Positions 1-8,478 of a DNA stretch of 16,386 bases are shown here, piece after piece. The notes under the pieces were generated by a model. It searched no databases. It had not been told where the DNA came from and saw only the letters and a program-made list of their open reading frames with translations. How positions within the stretch are numbered: the stretch's first letter is position 1; every line of letters begins with the position of its first letter. The DNA is from Acidobacteriota bacterium. GTDB taxonomy: Bacteria > Acidobacteriota > Terriglobia > Bryobacterales > Bryobacteraceae. Position numbers and translations under genes: made by a program. The stretch covers positions 1 to 16,386 of the forward strand of contig QHXU01000054.1 of assembly GCA_003223065.1 (NCBI GenBank), read 5' to 3'.

Positions 1-72
1 TTACACCAATTCGCCGTTCAGTCTAACAGCTTTACCGGGCTGCCAGAGCCGGCGAGCCGCTATTATGGAGAA

Positions 73-1305
73 ATGGAACCAGCCATCGCACCCTCGGTTG
101 TCGATCTGGAAAAGCAGTACCTGCTGCAGAATTACGCGCGTTACCCTTTGGTGCTGCATCGCGGCAAGGGCTGTTATCTTTACGACGCTGCCGGGAAGCG
201 CTATCTCGACTTGCTGGCCGGAATCGGCGTGAACGCGCTGGGCCACGCCCATCCGCGGCTCACAAGGGTGATCCGTGAGCAGGCGGGACTGCTCCTGCAC
301 GTTTCGAATCTCTATTATCACGAATACCAGGGCCCGCTCGCGGGCCGGATCGCGAAAGCAAGCGGACTCGCGCGGGTGTTTTTTTCCAATTCCGGCGCCG
401 AGTCGATCGAGTGCGCAATCAAGATGGTTCGCTCGCATGGCCGGAAAATCAGTCCCGAAAAGCACCAGATTGTCTCGCTGGAGGATTCGTTCCATGGCCG
501 GACATGCGGCGCGCTTTCGGTCACCGGCCAGGAAAAGTATCGCCGCGATTTCGAGCCTCTGCTCACCGGCGTGCATTTCGTGCCGCGCAACGACATCGTC
601 GCGCTCGAGCAGGTGGTGGACGATCACACCGCGGGCATCGTGCTCGAATTGGTGCAAGGCGAGGGCGGCATTCATCCGCTAAGCGCCGGGTTCGTGCGAA
701 AAGCGCGCGAGCTGGCGGATCGCCATAACGCGCTGCTGATCTTCGACGAGATTCAGTGCGGCGTGGGCCGGCCGGGCACGTACTTCTCCTATCAGTTGCT
801 GGATCCACAGGTGCTGCCGGACATCATGGTCGCCGCCAAGCCGATCGCCTGCGGCATCCCTCTGGGTGTGATCGCCGCAAACGAACGCGCCGCGGAGTCC
901 ATCGGCTCCGGAATGCATGGATCCACGTTCGGCGGCGGGCCCTTGGCCTGCCGCGTGGCGCTCGAATTCTTCGACATTCTTGACACGCTGCTGCCGCAGA
1001 TCACCCGCATGGGGGCTTATTTCCGCAATGGCCTCGCGGAGCTGGCGAAACGTTATTCGTTCATCAAGGAGATCCGCGGCGTCGGCCTGATGATCGGTGT
1101 CGAGCTTGACATTCCGGGAAAACAGATTGTACTCGACGCGATCGAGCAGGGCCTGCTCATCAACTGCACGCACGAGACGGTGCTGCGCATGCTGCCGCCG
1201 TATATTGTGACGGAGCGCGAAGCCGACCGCGGGATCACCATCCTGAAACGAGTACTGAAAAAAGCGAAGGCCGCGCGAGTTGACCCTTCCGCCGGTTCAC
1301 AATAA
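73..1305 (+). CDS. argD: Acetylornithine-family (class III) aminotransferase, ArgD-like
   Basis: A pyridoxal-phosphate enzyme of 410 residues, expected to move an amino group between glutamate and an N-acylated semialdehyde (N-acetylornithine in arginine synthesis). Visible family features are the phosphate-binding SNSGAES at residues 105-111, the FHGRT segment at 140-144, the cofactor-ring aspartate in IFDEIQCGVGR (D225) and the likely Schiff-base lysine K256 in AAKPIACGIPLG. The length is normal for ArgD and close relatives. The start is the ATG at 73; a GGAG lies only two bases upstream of it, which is tight spacing. No arginine gene lies beside it, so ornithine, lysine-pathway or 4-aminobutyrate aminotransferases of the same class remain possible. 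The last 9 bases overlap the end of the convergent manC gene. Class assignment is firm; the exact substrate is inferred. Confidence 0.82.
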   Translation: MEPAIAPSVVDLEKQYLLQNYARYPLVLHRGKGCYLYDAAGKRYLDLLAGIGVNALGHAHPRLTRVIREQAGLLLHVSNLYYHEYQGPLAGRIAKASGLARVFFSNSGAESIECAIKMVRSHGRKISPEKHQIVSLEDSFHGRTCGALSVTGQEKYRRDFEPLLTGVHFVPRNDIVALEQVVDDHTAGIVLELVQGEGGIHPLSAGFVRKARELADRHNALLIFDEIQCGVGRPGTYFSYQLLDPQVLPDIMVAAKPIACGIPLGVIAANERAAESIGSGMHGSTFGGGPLACRVALEFFDILDTLLPQITRMGAYFRNGLAELAKRYSFIKEIRGVGLMIGVELDIPGKQIVLDAIEQGLLINCTHETVLRMLPPYIVTEREADRGITILKRVLKKAKAARVDPSAGSQ

Positions 1306-2367
1306 ATCCTCGCGGCCGGCTTTCTCCAACCGCTTCACCAACTCGCCCACCTGCTGCGCGCGGGCGCGATCGGCAATCAGCAGTGCGTCCGGCGTATCCA
1401 CGACAATCAGGTCCTTCACTCCCAGCAGCGCCACCAGCTTCTCCGAGTCCACGTAACTCCCCGAGCTCGACTCGATCAGCGCTTCCCCCCGAACAGCGTT
1501 CCCGTGGTTGTCCCGCTTGTGCAGTTCGTAGACGGCGTTCCAGCTTCCGACGTCGCTCCAGCCGACATCCCCCGCCGCAACACCCGCTACGTTCGACGCC
1601 TTTTCAAGCACAGCGTAATCGATCGAGATGTTGTCGCAGCGCGGGAACACCTCCTCCATCCGGGAATGGAACTGGCTGGCGCCGAAAGCCGGCAAACTGT
1701 GAAGCAACGCGGCCGTGCTTGGGAGAAACCGCCGCAGCGCATCCAACAGCACCGACGCCTTCCAGAAGAACATCCCCGCATTCCAATAGAAGTTTCCCGC
1801 GGCCAAGAATCGTGCCGCGGTTGCAGCGTCCGGCTTCTCGCGAAAACCCAGCACACTCACGGGCTCCCACTTTCCCGCCTTCACATCCTCGGGAAACTCG
1901 ATGTAGCCGTAGCCTGTCTCGGCCCAGCGAGGCTGGATCCCGAGCACCACGATCTTCCCTTCCTTAGCCGCGCGGAATGCCGGATTCAACAGGCGGACGA
2001 ATTCCCTGGGGCGGCGGATGACATGATCGGCCGGAAACACTCCCATAACTGCCTCGGGGTCGATCGATTCCAGAATGTGCGCTGCCAGCCCGATTGCCGG
2101 CGCGGTATTGCGTTGCGCGGGTTCGGCCAGTATCTGGCGCTTTGGCACCTCGGGAAGTTGGCGCACGATTTCAGCGCGCAGATGCTGATTTGTGATGATC
2201 CACAGGCGGTCCGGCGGAACCACCGGGTTCAGACGCGCCACCGTTTCCTGGATCAGCGAGGACTCGCCGAAGAACCGGAGCACCTGTTTGGCCCGCCGCC
2301 GCCTGCTTCGCGGCCAGAAGCGCGTGCCGCGCCCGCCGGCGAGGATCAGTCCATACAGGTGGGACAT
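1297..2367 (-). CDS. manC: Mannose-1-phosphate guanylyltransferase, single-domain type
   Basis: Predicted to make GDP-mannose from mannose-1-phosphate and GTP in the cytoplasm, supplying GDP-sugars for polysaccharide or lipopolysaccharide. The 356-residue protein has the nucleotidyltransferase signature at its N-terminus (LILAGGRGTRFWPRSR, residues 7-22, followed by AKQ at 26-28, where the family usually has PKQ). It also has EPAQRNTAPAIG at 82-93, FPADH at 111-115, GFREKPD at 174-180, FYWNAGMF at 193-200 and GWSDVGSW at 269-276. It stops after the transferase domain, so it lacks the phosphomannose isomerase domain of the bifunctional enzymes. The start is the ATG at 2367, 7 bases after the signal peptidase stop, which suggests one transcript with the two lep genes. 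Its end overlaps argD tail to tail. Confidence 0.9.
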   Translation of the reverse strand: MSHLYGLILAGGRGTRFWPRSRRRRAKQVLRFFGESSLIQETVARLNPVVPPDRLWIITNQHLRAEIVRQLPEVPKRQILAEPAQRNTAPAIGLAAHILESIDPEAVMGVFPADHVIRRPREFVRLLNPAFRAAKEGKIVVLGIQPRWAETGYGYIEFPEDVKAGKWEPVSVLGFREKPDAATAARFLAAGNFYWNAGMFFWKASVLLDALRRFLPSTAALLHSLPAFGASQFHSRMEEVFPRCDNISIDYAVLEKASNVAGVAAGDVGWSDVGSWNAVYELHKRDNHGNAVRGEALIESSSGSYVDSEKLVALLGVKDLIVVDTPDALLIADRARAQQVGELVKRLEKAGREDLL

Positions 2368-2374
2368 CGCGCCA

Positions 2375-3109
2375 TTATTGGATCGGATACGCGCGCACCA
2401 GCTTCAACGTGCGGTCCCAACGCGTCTTGGTGAAAAAATGCTGGACCAGGTCGACGAAGTGGTTCGTGTTGTAGTCGACCCAATCCTCGGTGGGCGCGTC
2501 GTAGGACCAAAAAATCACGAGCGGCTTTCCGATGATATTCTCGCGCGGCACAAAGCCCCAGTAGCGGCTGTCGAGCGAGTTGTCCCGATTGTCACCCATC
2601 GCAAAATAGTGTTCTGCAGGCACGACCAGCTCGCCATTCACCACATTTTGCTCGAGCATCGCCCGGGCGCGATCGACCACCGGTCCCCACGGCGCGGAAG
2701 GAAAGTTGTCGCGATAGGGCTCGATTCCCGGGAAAATATGCTGCACGTAAGGCTCCTGGAGCGGCTTGCCGTTCAAGTACACCACCTTGTCGATGATGCG
2801 GATATGATCGCCCGGCACGCCGATTACGCGTTTCACGTAGTTCTGCTGGATGTCCATCGGGTAGCGGAACACGATGATGTCGCCTCGCTTGGGCTCGGTA
2901 TACGGGAGGAAATGGCGAGTGAACGAACCCGCCGGCGCATAAGATAACTTGTCCACCAGCAGATGGTCGCCTACTCTCACGGTCGTGTCCATGGAAGGCG
3001 TCGGAACAATGAACGCCTGCACCAGCGTGGTGGTCCCGAAGAGCAGAATCAGAATATTGATGGACCACTCGGTAATGAAGTCCCGCGTCGAGTCGGCGAA
3101 CTTTTTCAT
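2375..3109 (-). CDS. lepB: Signal peptidase I (intact copy)
   Basis: A membrane serine-lysine protease that removes signal peptides from exported proteins on the outer face of the cytoplasmic membrane. The 244-residue protein has one N-terminal membrane helix (about residues 15-34), then the catalytic serine in PTPSMD (S39), [11 protein letters not shown] at 74-84, the general-base lysine in YVKRVIGVPGD (K93) and the family box [14 protein letters not shown] at 172-185. All S26A motifs are present, so it should be active. It follows a second signal peptidase gene with a 7-base gap, and manC follows 7 bases later. The two peptidases share most motifs (YWGFVPR, NIIGKPL, FF.KTRW) and look like a tandem duplication. 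Because the other copy is frameshifted, this one probably provides the activity of the pair. Confidence 0.93.
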   Translation of the reverse strand: MKKFADSTRDFITEWSINILILLFGTTTLVQAFIVPTPSMDTTVRVGDHLLVDKLSYAPAGSFTRHFLPYTEPKRGDIIVFRYPMDIQQNYVKRVIGVPGDHIRIIDKVVYLNGKPLQEPYVQHIFPGIEPYRDNFPSAPWGPVVDRARAMLEQNVVNGELVVPAEHYFAMGDNRDNSLDSRYWGFVPRENIIGKPLVIFWSYDAPTEDWVDYNTNHFVDLVQHFFTKTRWDRTLKLVRAYPIQ

Positions 3110-3116
3110 GACAGGT

Positions 3117-3901
3117 TTACTTGATCGGGTAACCGTGAATCAGCATGAACGTGCGGCGCCAGCGCGTTTTTGAGAAGAAGTTCTGCGCCAGATCGACCAC
3201 ATGGTCGAGGCTGATTGAAGAATTGCTCAGCTGGTTGGTGGGCGCGTCGTAAGACCAATATATGATCAGGGGCTTGCCGATGATGTTATCGCGAGGCACG
3301 AAACCCCAGTAACGGCTGTCGAGCGATGAATCGCGATTATCGCCCATCGCGAAATAATAGTTCGGCGGAACCACCAATTCTCCATTCACCACGTGATGTT
3401 GCAGCATGTCGATCGCGCCAGTGTCGACAGTCACATTAGGCTCGCCCGGAAAATTGTCGCGATAGGAATCGATGTAGTCGCTCTTATGGTACTTGTATCG
3501 TTCAGATATACGGATTTGTTGATGATTCGGATCCGGTCGCCAGGCACGCCGATGCAGCGCTTGACGAACGTCTGGCGGATGTCTACCGGATAGCGGAACA
3601 CGATGATGTCGCCACGCTTCACCGGCCGATAGGGCAGCACGAATTTGCTCACCGGCCCCGCGGGCGCGTAGGCGAGCTTGTCGACCAGCAGATGATCGCC
3701 GATCAACAGCGTGTCTTCCATGGAGCCAGTAGGGATGACGAAGGCTTGGACCAGCGTCGTCGTCAGGAAGAGCAAAAGCAGTACCGTGATGGTCCACTCT
3801 GCGATTGTTCCGCGTGGCGGCTCCAGCTGGGCTTCTTCGACAGCAGCTTCGGGAGCCGGAATAGGAAGGGTGCCCGGTTCCGTCGTCTTTTCGATGCTCA
3901 C
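3117..3901 (-). pseudogene. Signal peptidase I paralogue, frameshifted
   Basis: A second S26A signal peptidase split over two frames. The upstream part, from a GTG at 3901, has an acidic/proline-rich leader, one membrane helix, the catalytic serine in PTGSMED (S60 counted from this GTG) and the lysine in [11 protein letters not shown] (K114). After VYLN (N134) the frame breaks near 3497-3500. The rest continues in another frame as [20 protein letters not shown], then [14 protein letters not shown], and ends in [13 protein letters not shown]. Next to the intact neighbour (VYLNGKPLQEPYVQH) about seven codons are replaced by 2 bases, consistent with a roughly 19-base deletion. Read literally, the product keeps both catalytic residues but loses the C-terminal third. 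It could be a real inactivation tolerated because of the neighbour, or a sequence error. The GTG start is preceded by AAAGGGA, very close; an upstream ATG at 4000 is open but its extra residues look non-coding. Confidence 0.85.
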
Positions 3902-4110
3902 TCCCTTTATTTTAGCTGGTTCCGAGGCCGTGAGGACACCAGGAATTGATCTTACGGAACGCAAAGCCGCTTTCTGACAGAGACCTGGTCTGGCTGGCAA
4001 GGTCGGCTAGAATGGTTCCGGTCTTGATCGTTGCGCGCGGCGTGAAACGGGAGAATGGGACGGTCAAATCATTCATCGAAAGCATTGTCCCTCTTGCTAC
4101 TGGCCACCAC
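3902..4110. promoter_or_regulatory. Divergent intergenic region, lep cluster / MFS transporter
   Basis: These 209 bases separate the minus-strand lep-manC cluster from the plus-strand transporter and should hold both promoters. On the minus strand TAAAAT (3914-3909) resembles a -10 element but sits so close to the GTG at 3901 that the transcript would have almost no leader. No good -35 partner is visible. On the plus strand TAGAAT (4009-4014) is another -10 look-alike without a convincing -35. Short open frames extend into the region from both genes but show no family similarity. Confidence 0.35.
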
Positions 4111-5397
4111 ATGACGATTCCTCATCTTCGCTGGATCATTGCCGCTATGCTCTGCGGAGCAACACTCATCAACTACGCCGACAGGCAGGCGCTGGCGGTT
4201 GTCTCGGTGGATGTCCTGCGAGACTTTCGTCTCACCGAGCGGGACTATTCGCACATCCTGACCCTTTTCTTTCTCGCCTACGCGATCATGTACGCCGGCT
4301 CGGGTTACGTGGTGGATCGTCTTGGGACCCGCCGGGGCTTCGCCGTGTTCATCGTGGGTTGGTCGATCGCGCAGATGCTGCATGCCCTGGCGGTGGGCAA
4401 GTGGTCCATGGCAACCTACCGGTTCATGTTAGGGCTGAGTGAACCCGGCGCGTGGCCGGCGGCAGCGAAAGCCGTGGGGGAGTGGTTTGCACCCTCCCAG
4501 CGTGCACTGGGAATGGGCATCTTCAATGCCGGCTCCTCGCTCGGGTCCCTGATCGCGCCACCGCTGGTGGCGTTCCTGACGCTCCGCTACGGCTGGCGGG
4601 CCGCATTCGTGTTCACCGGCGCCCTCGGCGTGGTGTGGGTGGTGCTGTGGTTGATCCTATATCAGCCGCCGCACAAGAACCGCTTCCTGCGGCAATCGGA
4701 GTTCGTGAAGATCCGCGAACAGATCGCGCCGGCCGCGGAAGCGGTCGCCGCGGAAAAGGTGAACTGGGTGCACGTGGTTCGCATGCGCGGCTGCTGGACC
4801 CTGATCCTGACACGCTTTTTTACAGACCCTGTGATCTATTTCGTAATCTTTTGGCTGCCACAATACCTGCGTACGCAACGCGGCTTCGACCTGGCGGCGG
4901 TCGGCAAGTACGCTTTCGTGCCGTTCGTCTTCGGCGGTATCGGCTATGTGCTTGGTGGCTGGTGGTCTGGCCGCTTGATGCGCGCGGGCTGGACGCTGCC
5001 GCGGGCGCGCAAATTCGTCATGCTGGCGGGCGCGGCGGTCATGCCGGTGTCGATCCTCGCGCCGGTAGTGCCGGCCGCGTGGATGGCGATCGCCGCCACT
5101 TGCCTGGTTACGTTTGGCCACGCGTTGTGGGTCGCGAATCTGCAAGCGTTACCCATCGACCTGTTCCGCGGCCCGGAGATCGGAACAGCGACCGGCTTTT
5201 CCGGAACCGGCGGCGCCATCGGCGGCATGTTGGCGCAGTTGGGGACCGGATACCTGGTGACGCACCTCTCTTACGCCTACACGCTTCTGTTCCTGATCGC
5301 CGGACTGGTGCACCCGTTATCGGCAGGACTCACGTACTGGCTTCTGCCGGACCGCGAGTTCACACGGAGCAAGGCGCGAGGGCCAGCGCGGCAATAA
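4111..5397 (+). CDS. MFS transporter, anion:cation symporter (hexuronate/ExuT-like) family
   Basis: A 428-residue inner-membrane major facilitator, predicted to import an organic anion such as a hexuronate with protons. Hydrophobic helices run throughout. Family marks include NYADRQALAV (residues 21-30), the loop 2-3 motif GYVVDRLGTRRG (65-76), the helix-4 segment LGLSEPGAWPAAAKAVGEWF (108-126 region), and RALGMGIFNAGSSLGSLIAPP, which is very like ExuT and glucarate transporters. The frame is open back to 3946, with ATGs at 3946 and 4012. I chose the ATG at 4111 because the extra residues are not hydrophobic or MFS-like, while MTIPHLRWIIAAML looks like a normal start of helix 1; no strong ribosome-binding site decides it. 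No sugar-acid catabolic genes are adjacent, so the substrate is open. It converges on the ADOP permease with 21 bases between stops. Confidence 0.85.
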   Translation: MTIPHLRWIIAAMLCGATLINYADRQALAVVSVDVLRDFRLTERDYSHILTLFFLAYAIMYAGSGYVVDRLGTRRGFAVFIVGWSIAQMLHALAVGKWSMATYRFMLGLSEPGAWPAAAKAVGEWFAPSQRALGMGIFNAGSSLGSLIAPPLVAFLTLRYGWRAAFVFTGALGVVWVVLWLILYQPPHKNRFLRQSEFVKIREQIAPAAEAVAAEKVNWVHVVRMRGCWTLILTRFFTDPVIYFVIFWLPQYLRTQRGFDLAAVGKYAFVPFVFGGIGYVLGGWWSGRLMRAGWTLPRARKFVMLAGAAVMPVSILAPVVPAAWMAIAATCLVTFGHALWVANLQALPIDLFRGPEIGTATGFSGTGGAIGGMLAQLGTGYLVTHLSYAYTLLFLIAGLVHPLSAGLTYWLLPDREFTRSKARGPARQ

Positions 5398-5418
5398 GCA
5401 TGTCCCTTTTGCGCAACG

Positions 5419-8019
5419 TCACTCCTCTCGCAGCAGTTGCATCGGTTCCAGCCGCGCGGCACGCATTGCCGGCAACAGGGAGGCGAAGGCCGACACCGCC
5501 AGCACGATGGCAACTACGCCTCCGAGTGTAGCCGTGTCCGAGGTGGACACTCCGTACAGCATCCCCGATAGCAGTCGCCCCAACGCTACGGCGAGAACCA
5601 CGCCTGCCATACAGCCCAGCACTGAGACGCGCAGTCCTTGGGCCAGGAATTGCCGCACGACTTGCGTCCGTACGGCGCCCAGCGCCAGGCGCAGAGCCAC
5701 TTCGCGCTGGCGCAAGTTCACCAGGTAGCTGAGCGTTCCGTGGACGCCGACGCATGCCAGCGACACGGCGGTCATCGCGAAGAAGGTGAGTAATATAGTG
5801 CGGAGCCGGTTTTCCGCGTAGGCGTCCGAGATGTGGTCGCGAAGCGGCGTGAGGTCGTATACCGATCGCCGCGGTTCGAGTTCGTGGATCTTACGGCGGA
5901 TCGTCTCGGCCATGGACCTCGGTTCACCGTGCGTCCTGACCAGGAAATACGTGCCCGGCTGGTTTGAGCCCGCACACCAATAAACAGTGGGAGGGGGTTC
6001 GCGGTCGAGGCCCGTTTCCCGCGCATCGCCCACGATGCCGCGGATCTCACCCGGCGGCAGATAGGCGTTTGCGGGTTGCACTAAGTGGCGCCCGATGGCC
6101 GCGGATCCCGCCAGGTAACCGTTCGCAAAACTGCGATTCACCATCGTGGTGTTCGTATTGGGCTCGTCCCGGCACAACTCGCCGGCCACCACTGGGATCC
6201 GTATCGTCGCGAAATAGGCGGGAGTGACCCACCGGCCCTGGGCGAGCATCTTTGGCTCGGACTCCGCACGGCCTTCCGTGGTTTTCAGTTCAATCTGATA
6301 TTGGGCCGGCACTCCCGGAAGGCTGAGCGCGGTGGCCGCCGATTCGATCCCGGGCACGGATCTCAATCCGTCCAGAATCCTGTCCACCCGCTGCCTGGCT
6401 GCTTTCTGGTCGGCTGTTTCGCCCCAACTGCTGCTGATGTGGAAGGTAAGCACATGCTCCGGATCGAAGCCCGGCGACACGCGTCCCAGTTCCTGAAAAC
6501 TGCGCAGCAGCAGTCCCGCGCCGGCGAGCAGCGTCACGGCAAGCGCAACCTGCACTCCCACCAGCGCGAACTGCACGCGGTTGTACCGCGATACCTGCCA
6601 ACGGCCCGCCTGCGCCAGCGAACCGGCCAGATTCCGGCGTGAGCCGCGGATTGCCGGGAAGATTCCGCACAGCAGCGTCGCCGCAATCGCGCAGGCCAGC
6701 GCATAGAGCACGATCCTCCAATCCAGCCCGATCTCTTCGATGCGCGGCAGGTCTTTTGCTAACGAGCGAAACACCCGCGACGCTCCCGCTGCCACCACCA
6801 GGCCCAGGGCAGCCCCCGCCAGAGATACGACCACGACTTCAGTCAAAAGTTGCGCCACTACCGAAGCCCTCGACGCCCCGAGCGAAAAGCGCACGGAGAT
6901 CTCATGCTCTCGCGCCGCGGCCCGCGACAGCAGCAGGGCCGCGATATTCGTGCACGCGATGAGCAACAGCAGCGAAACCGACCCGAACAGGATCAACAGG
7001 GACCTTCTCACGCCGCCGACTGTGGCTTCCTTGAGCGGCTCGATCATGGCCCCTATCATTGCATCGGTCTTCGGATACTCGCGGCCAAGGTTGGCCTGCA
7101 CGCTCGCCAGGTTGGCGCGCGCCTGTGCCAGTGTAACCCCGGGCTTCAGACGCCCGATCGCAGTGAACCACGTCGATTCGCGGCTTTGCGCATAAGGCGC
7201 GTCCATCGGACTGGGAGACCAAAGGTCTACGTCACGGTCGGGAAAGAGGAACGAAGCCGGCATGACGCCGATAATCGGGTAAGCCGACCTGCCGATGCGT
7301 AGAGTTTTGCCGACTGCATCCGGATTCCCGCCGAAACGCCGGCGCCACAGGCGGTCGCTGATGAGCACTGCATTCGGGCCGCCGAAACGCTCTTCCTGCG
7401 GACTGAAATCGCGCCCCAGCGCGGGAGCGATTCCCCATACCTGCAAAAAACGGGGAGCCACCAGCGCCAGCTTTAATTTCTCTGGAAGCTCGCCTGAAAG
7501 TTCCGAAGCGTCCTCCGTATAGTGACCGGTAATCGCCTGAAAGGTGTTGTTCAGCCGGTTCCATTCCTCCAGCCGGACCGGCGCAACAAACGGTTGCGGG
7601 ATTTTGGGATGGGATTGAGCCAGCTTCACAAGCTGATCGCTCTCGGGAAACGGCAAAGGCCGTAGCAGGACAGCGTAAATCGCCGAGAACACCGCGCTGT
7701 TGGCGCCGATCCCGAGCGCCAGCGTCAAGACCACGGTCGCGGTGAATGCGGGCGTCTTCCCCAGACCGCGGGCGGCATGTCGCAAATTCCGGACAAACGA
7801 CTCCAGCCAGCCATAAATGTCCATATCCCGCGTCCTTTCCACCTGCGCCGTGTAATTACCGAACTGCCGCCGTGCGGTGCGCACGGCTTCTTCCTCGCTC
7901 ATACCGCCGTCCTGCAGTTCCTCCGCGCGTTCCGCCACGTGAAACGACAGTTCGCGTTGCAGATCGCTTTGCATGCGGCCCGGCCGCAAGACGTTCCAAA
8001 ACCGCCGGTACCAAGCCAT
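5419..8019 (-). CDS. ADOP-type ABC transporter permease (MacB/FtsX duplicated permease)
   Basis: An 866-residue membrane protein with the layout of acidobacterial duplicated orphan permeases. An N-terminal prefix domain (about residues 15-75, ELSFHVAERAEELQDGGMS) is followed by a first membrane helix at 91-118 (LTLALGIGANSAVFSAIYAV), a periplasmic MacB-like domain, and an FtsX-type helix block (RSLLILFGSVSLLLLIACTN, then ISVRFSLGASR). The same helix-periplasmic domain-FtsX arrangement then repeats, ending in FASLLPAMRAARLEPMQLLREE. Both halves appear complete. No ATPase partner is adjacent, which is why the family is called orphan. Substrates are generally unknown; MacB relatives export peptides, drugs or lipoproteins. 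The ATG at 8019 follows GGGAAGG closely and lies 12 bases after the PadR gene, so the two are surely co-transcribed and probably repressed by PadR. Confidence 0.92.
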   Translation of the reverse strand: MAWYRRFWNVLRPGRMQSDLQRELSFHVAERAEELQDGGMSEEEAVRTARRQFGNYTAQVERTRDMDIYGWLESFVRNLRHAARGLGKTPAFTATVVLTLALGIGANSAVFSAIYAVLLRPLPFPESDQLVKLAQSHPKIPQPFVAPVRLEEWNRLNNTFQAITGHYTEDASELSGELPEKLKLALVAPRFLQVWGIAPALGRDFSPQEERFGGPNAVLISDRLWRRRFGGNPDAVGKTLRIGRSAYPIIGVMPASFLFPDRDVDLWSPSPMDAPYAQSRESTWFTAIGRLKPGVTLAQARANLASVQANLGREYPKTDAMIGAMIEPLKEATVGGVRRSLLILFGSVSLLLLIACTNIAALLLSRAAAREHEISVRFSLGASRASVVAQLLTEVVVVSLAGAALGLVVAAGASRVFRSLAKDLPRIEEIGLDWRIVLYALACAIAATLLCGIFPAIRGSRRNLAGSLAQAGRWQVSRYNRVQFALVGVQVALAVTLLAGAGLLLRSFQELGRVSPGFDPEHVLTFHISSSWGETADQKAARQRVDRILDGLRSVPGIESAATALSLPGVPAQYQIELKTTEGRAESEPKMLAQGRWVTPAYFATIRIPVVAGELCRDEPNTNTTMVNRSFANGYLAGSAAIGRHLVQPANAYLPPGEIRGIVGDARETGLDREPPPTVYWCAGSNQPGTYFLVRTHGEPRSMAETIRRKIHELEPRRSVYDLTPLRDHISDAYAENRLRTILLTFFAMTAVSLACVGVHGTLSYLVNLRQREVALRLALGAVRTQVVRQFLAQGLRVSVLGCMAGVVLAVALGRLLSGMLYGVSTSDTATLGGVVAIVLAVSAFASLLPAMRAARLEPMQLLREE

Positions 8020-8031
8020 AACCTTCCCGTG

Positions 8032-8367
8032 CTAGGCGTATCGAATCACGCGCGCCACGCCCTCGGTGAGCCGCGCCCAGCTTTCCTCTTCTTGCATGAG
8101 TTGTTTTCTGCCCTTGGCAGTCAACGAGTAGAAGCGGGCCTCCCGGTTCTTCTCTGTCTTGCCCCACTCTGCCCGCACCCAACCGTCCTGCTCCATGCGG
8201 TGAAGCGCTGGGTATAGCGACCCTTCTTCCACCCGTAGCAATTGGTCCGAAACACTTTGAATGTGTGCGGTGATGGCGTATCCGTGCATCCGCCGGCCGG
8301 ATGAAAGGGTTTTGAGCACCAGCAGCGCCAGCGTGCCCTGCAGAATGTCGTTTTTCTTGGCGCCCAC
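8032..8367 (-). CDS. PadR-family transcriptional regulator
   Basis: A 111-residue winged-helix regulator of the small PadR type (subfamily with a single C-terminal helix). The N-terminus NDILQGTLALLVLKTLSSG, then MHGYAITAHIQ and EEGSLYPALHRMEQDGWV (the recognition region), and the wing with NREARFYSLTAKGRKQL are all typical. PadR proteins repress neighbouring transporter or detoxification genes and release DNA when they bind a small molecule. This one lies 12 bases upstream of the ADOP permease in the same direction, a pairing seen widely in Acidobacteria. The start chosen is the GTG at 8367 (MGAKKNDILQG), the usual N-terminus of this subfamily, with a weak AGG a few bases upstream. A palindrome lies 13 bases upstream of the start, so autorepression is likely. 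Confidence 0.92.
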   Translation of the reverse strand: MGAKKNDILQGTLALLVLKTLSSGRRMHGYAITAHIQSVSDQLLRVEEGSLYPALHRMEQDGWVRAEWGKTEKNREARFYSLTAKGRKQLMQEEESWARLTEGVARVIRYA

Positions 8368-8379
8368 AACAGTACCTAT

Positions 8380-8397
8380 CTAGCTATGCATAACTAG
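8380..8397. promoter_or_regulatory. Putative PadR operator palindrome
   Basis: CTAGCTATGCATAACTAG is an 18-base palindrome in which 8 of 9 base pairs match (8384 and 8393 do not pair). It is centred on TATGCATA and lies 13 bases before the PadR GTG start, where the promoter of the PadR-ADOP pair must be. An A/T-rich palindrome in GC-rich DNA stands out. PadR family operators are short dyads placed over their own promoters, so an autorepression site is the simplest reading. The TAGCTA on the left flank is repeated at 8395-8400. Confidence 0.6.
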
Positions 8398-8478
8398 CTA
8401 ATGAGATTGTATTGGTTAGACGTCGCAGTCGTCAAACGGATAGGGCGAACGTGGTCCGGCGGCCTGCAGCTTGAGCGG

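Noticed and set aside
1..675. Minus-strand frame of 224 codons at the left edge
   Set aside because: It is the shadow of the aminotransferase on the other strand. The real gene has full family motifs; the shadow has none.
1504..2433. Plus-strand frame of 309 codons
   Set aside because: It lies opposite manC and lep and has no family features; manC on the minus strand has all expected motifs.
3902..4000. Longer N-terminus for the second signal peptidase (ATG at 4000)
   Set aside because: The 33 extra residues resemble no signal peptidase leader, and a GTG at 3901 begins the acidic/proline region that precedes the membrane helix.
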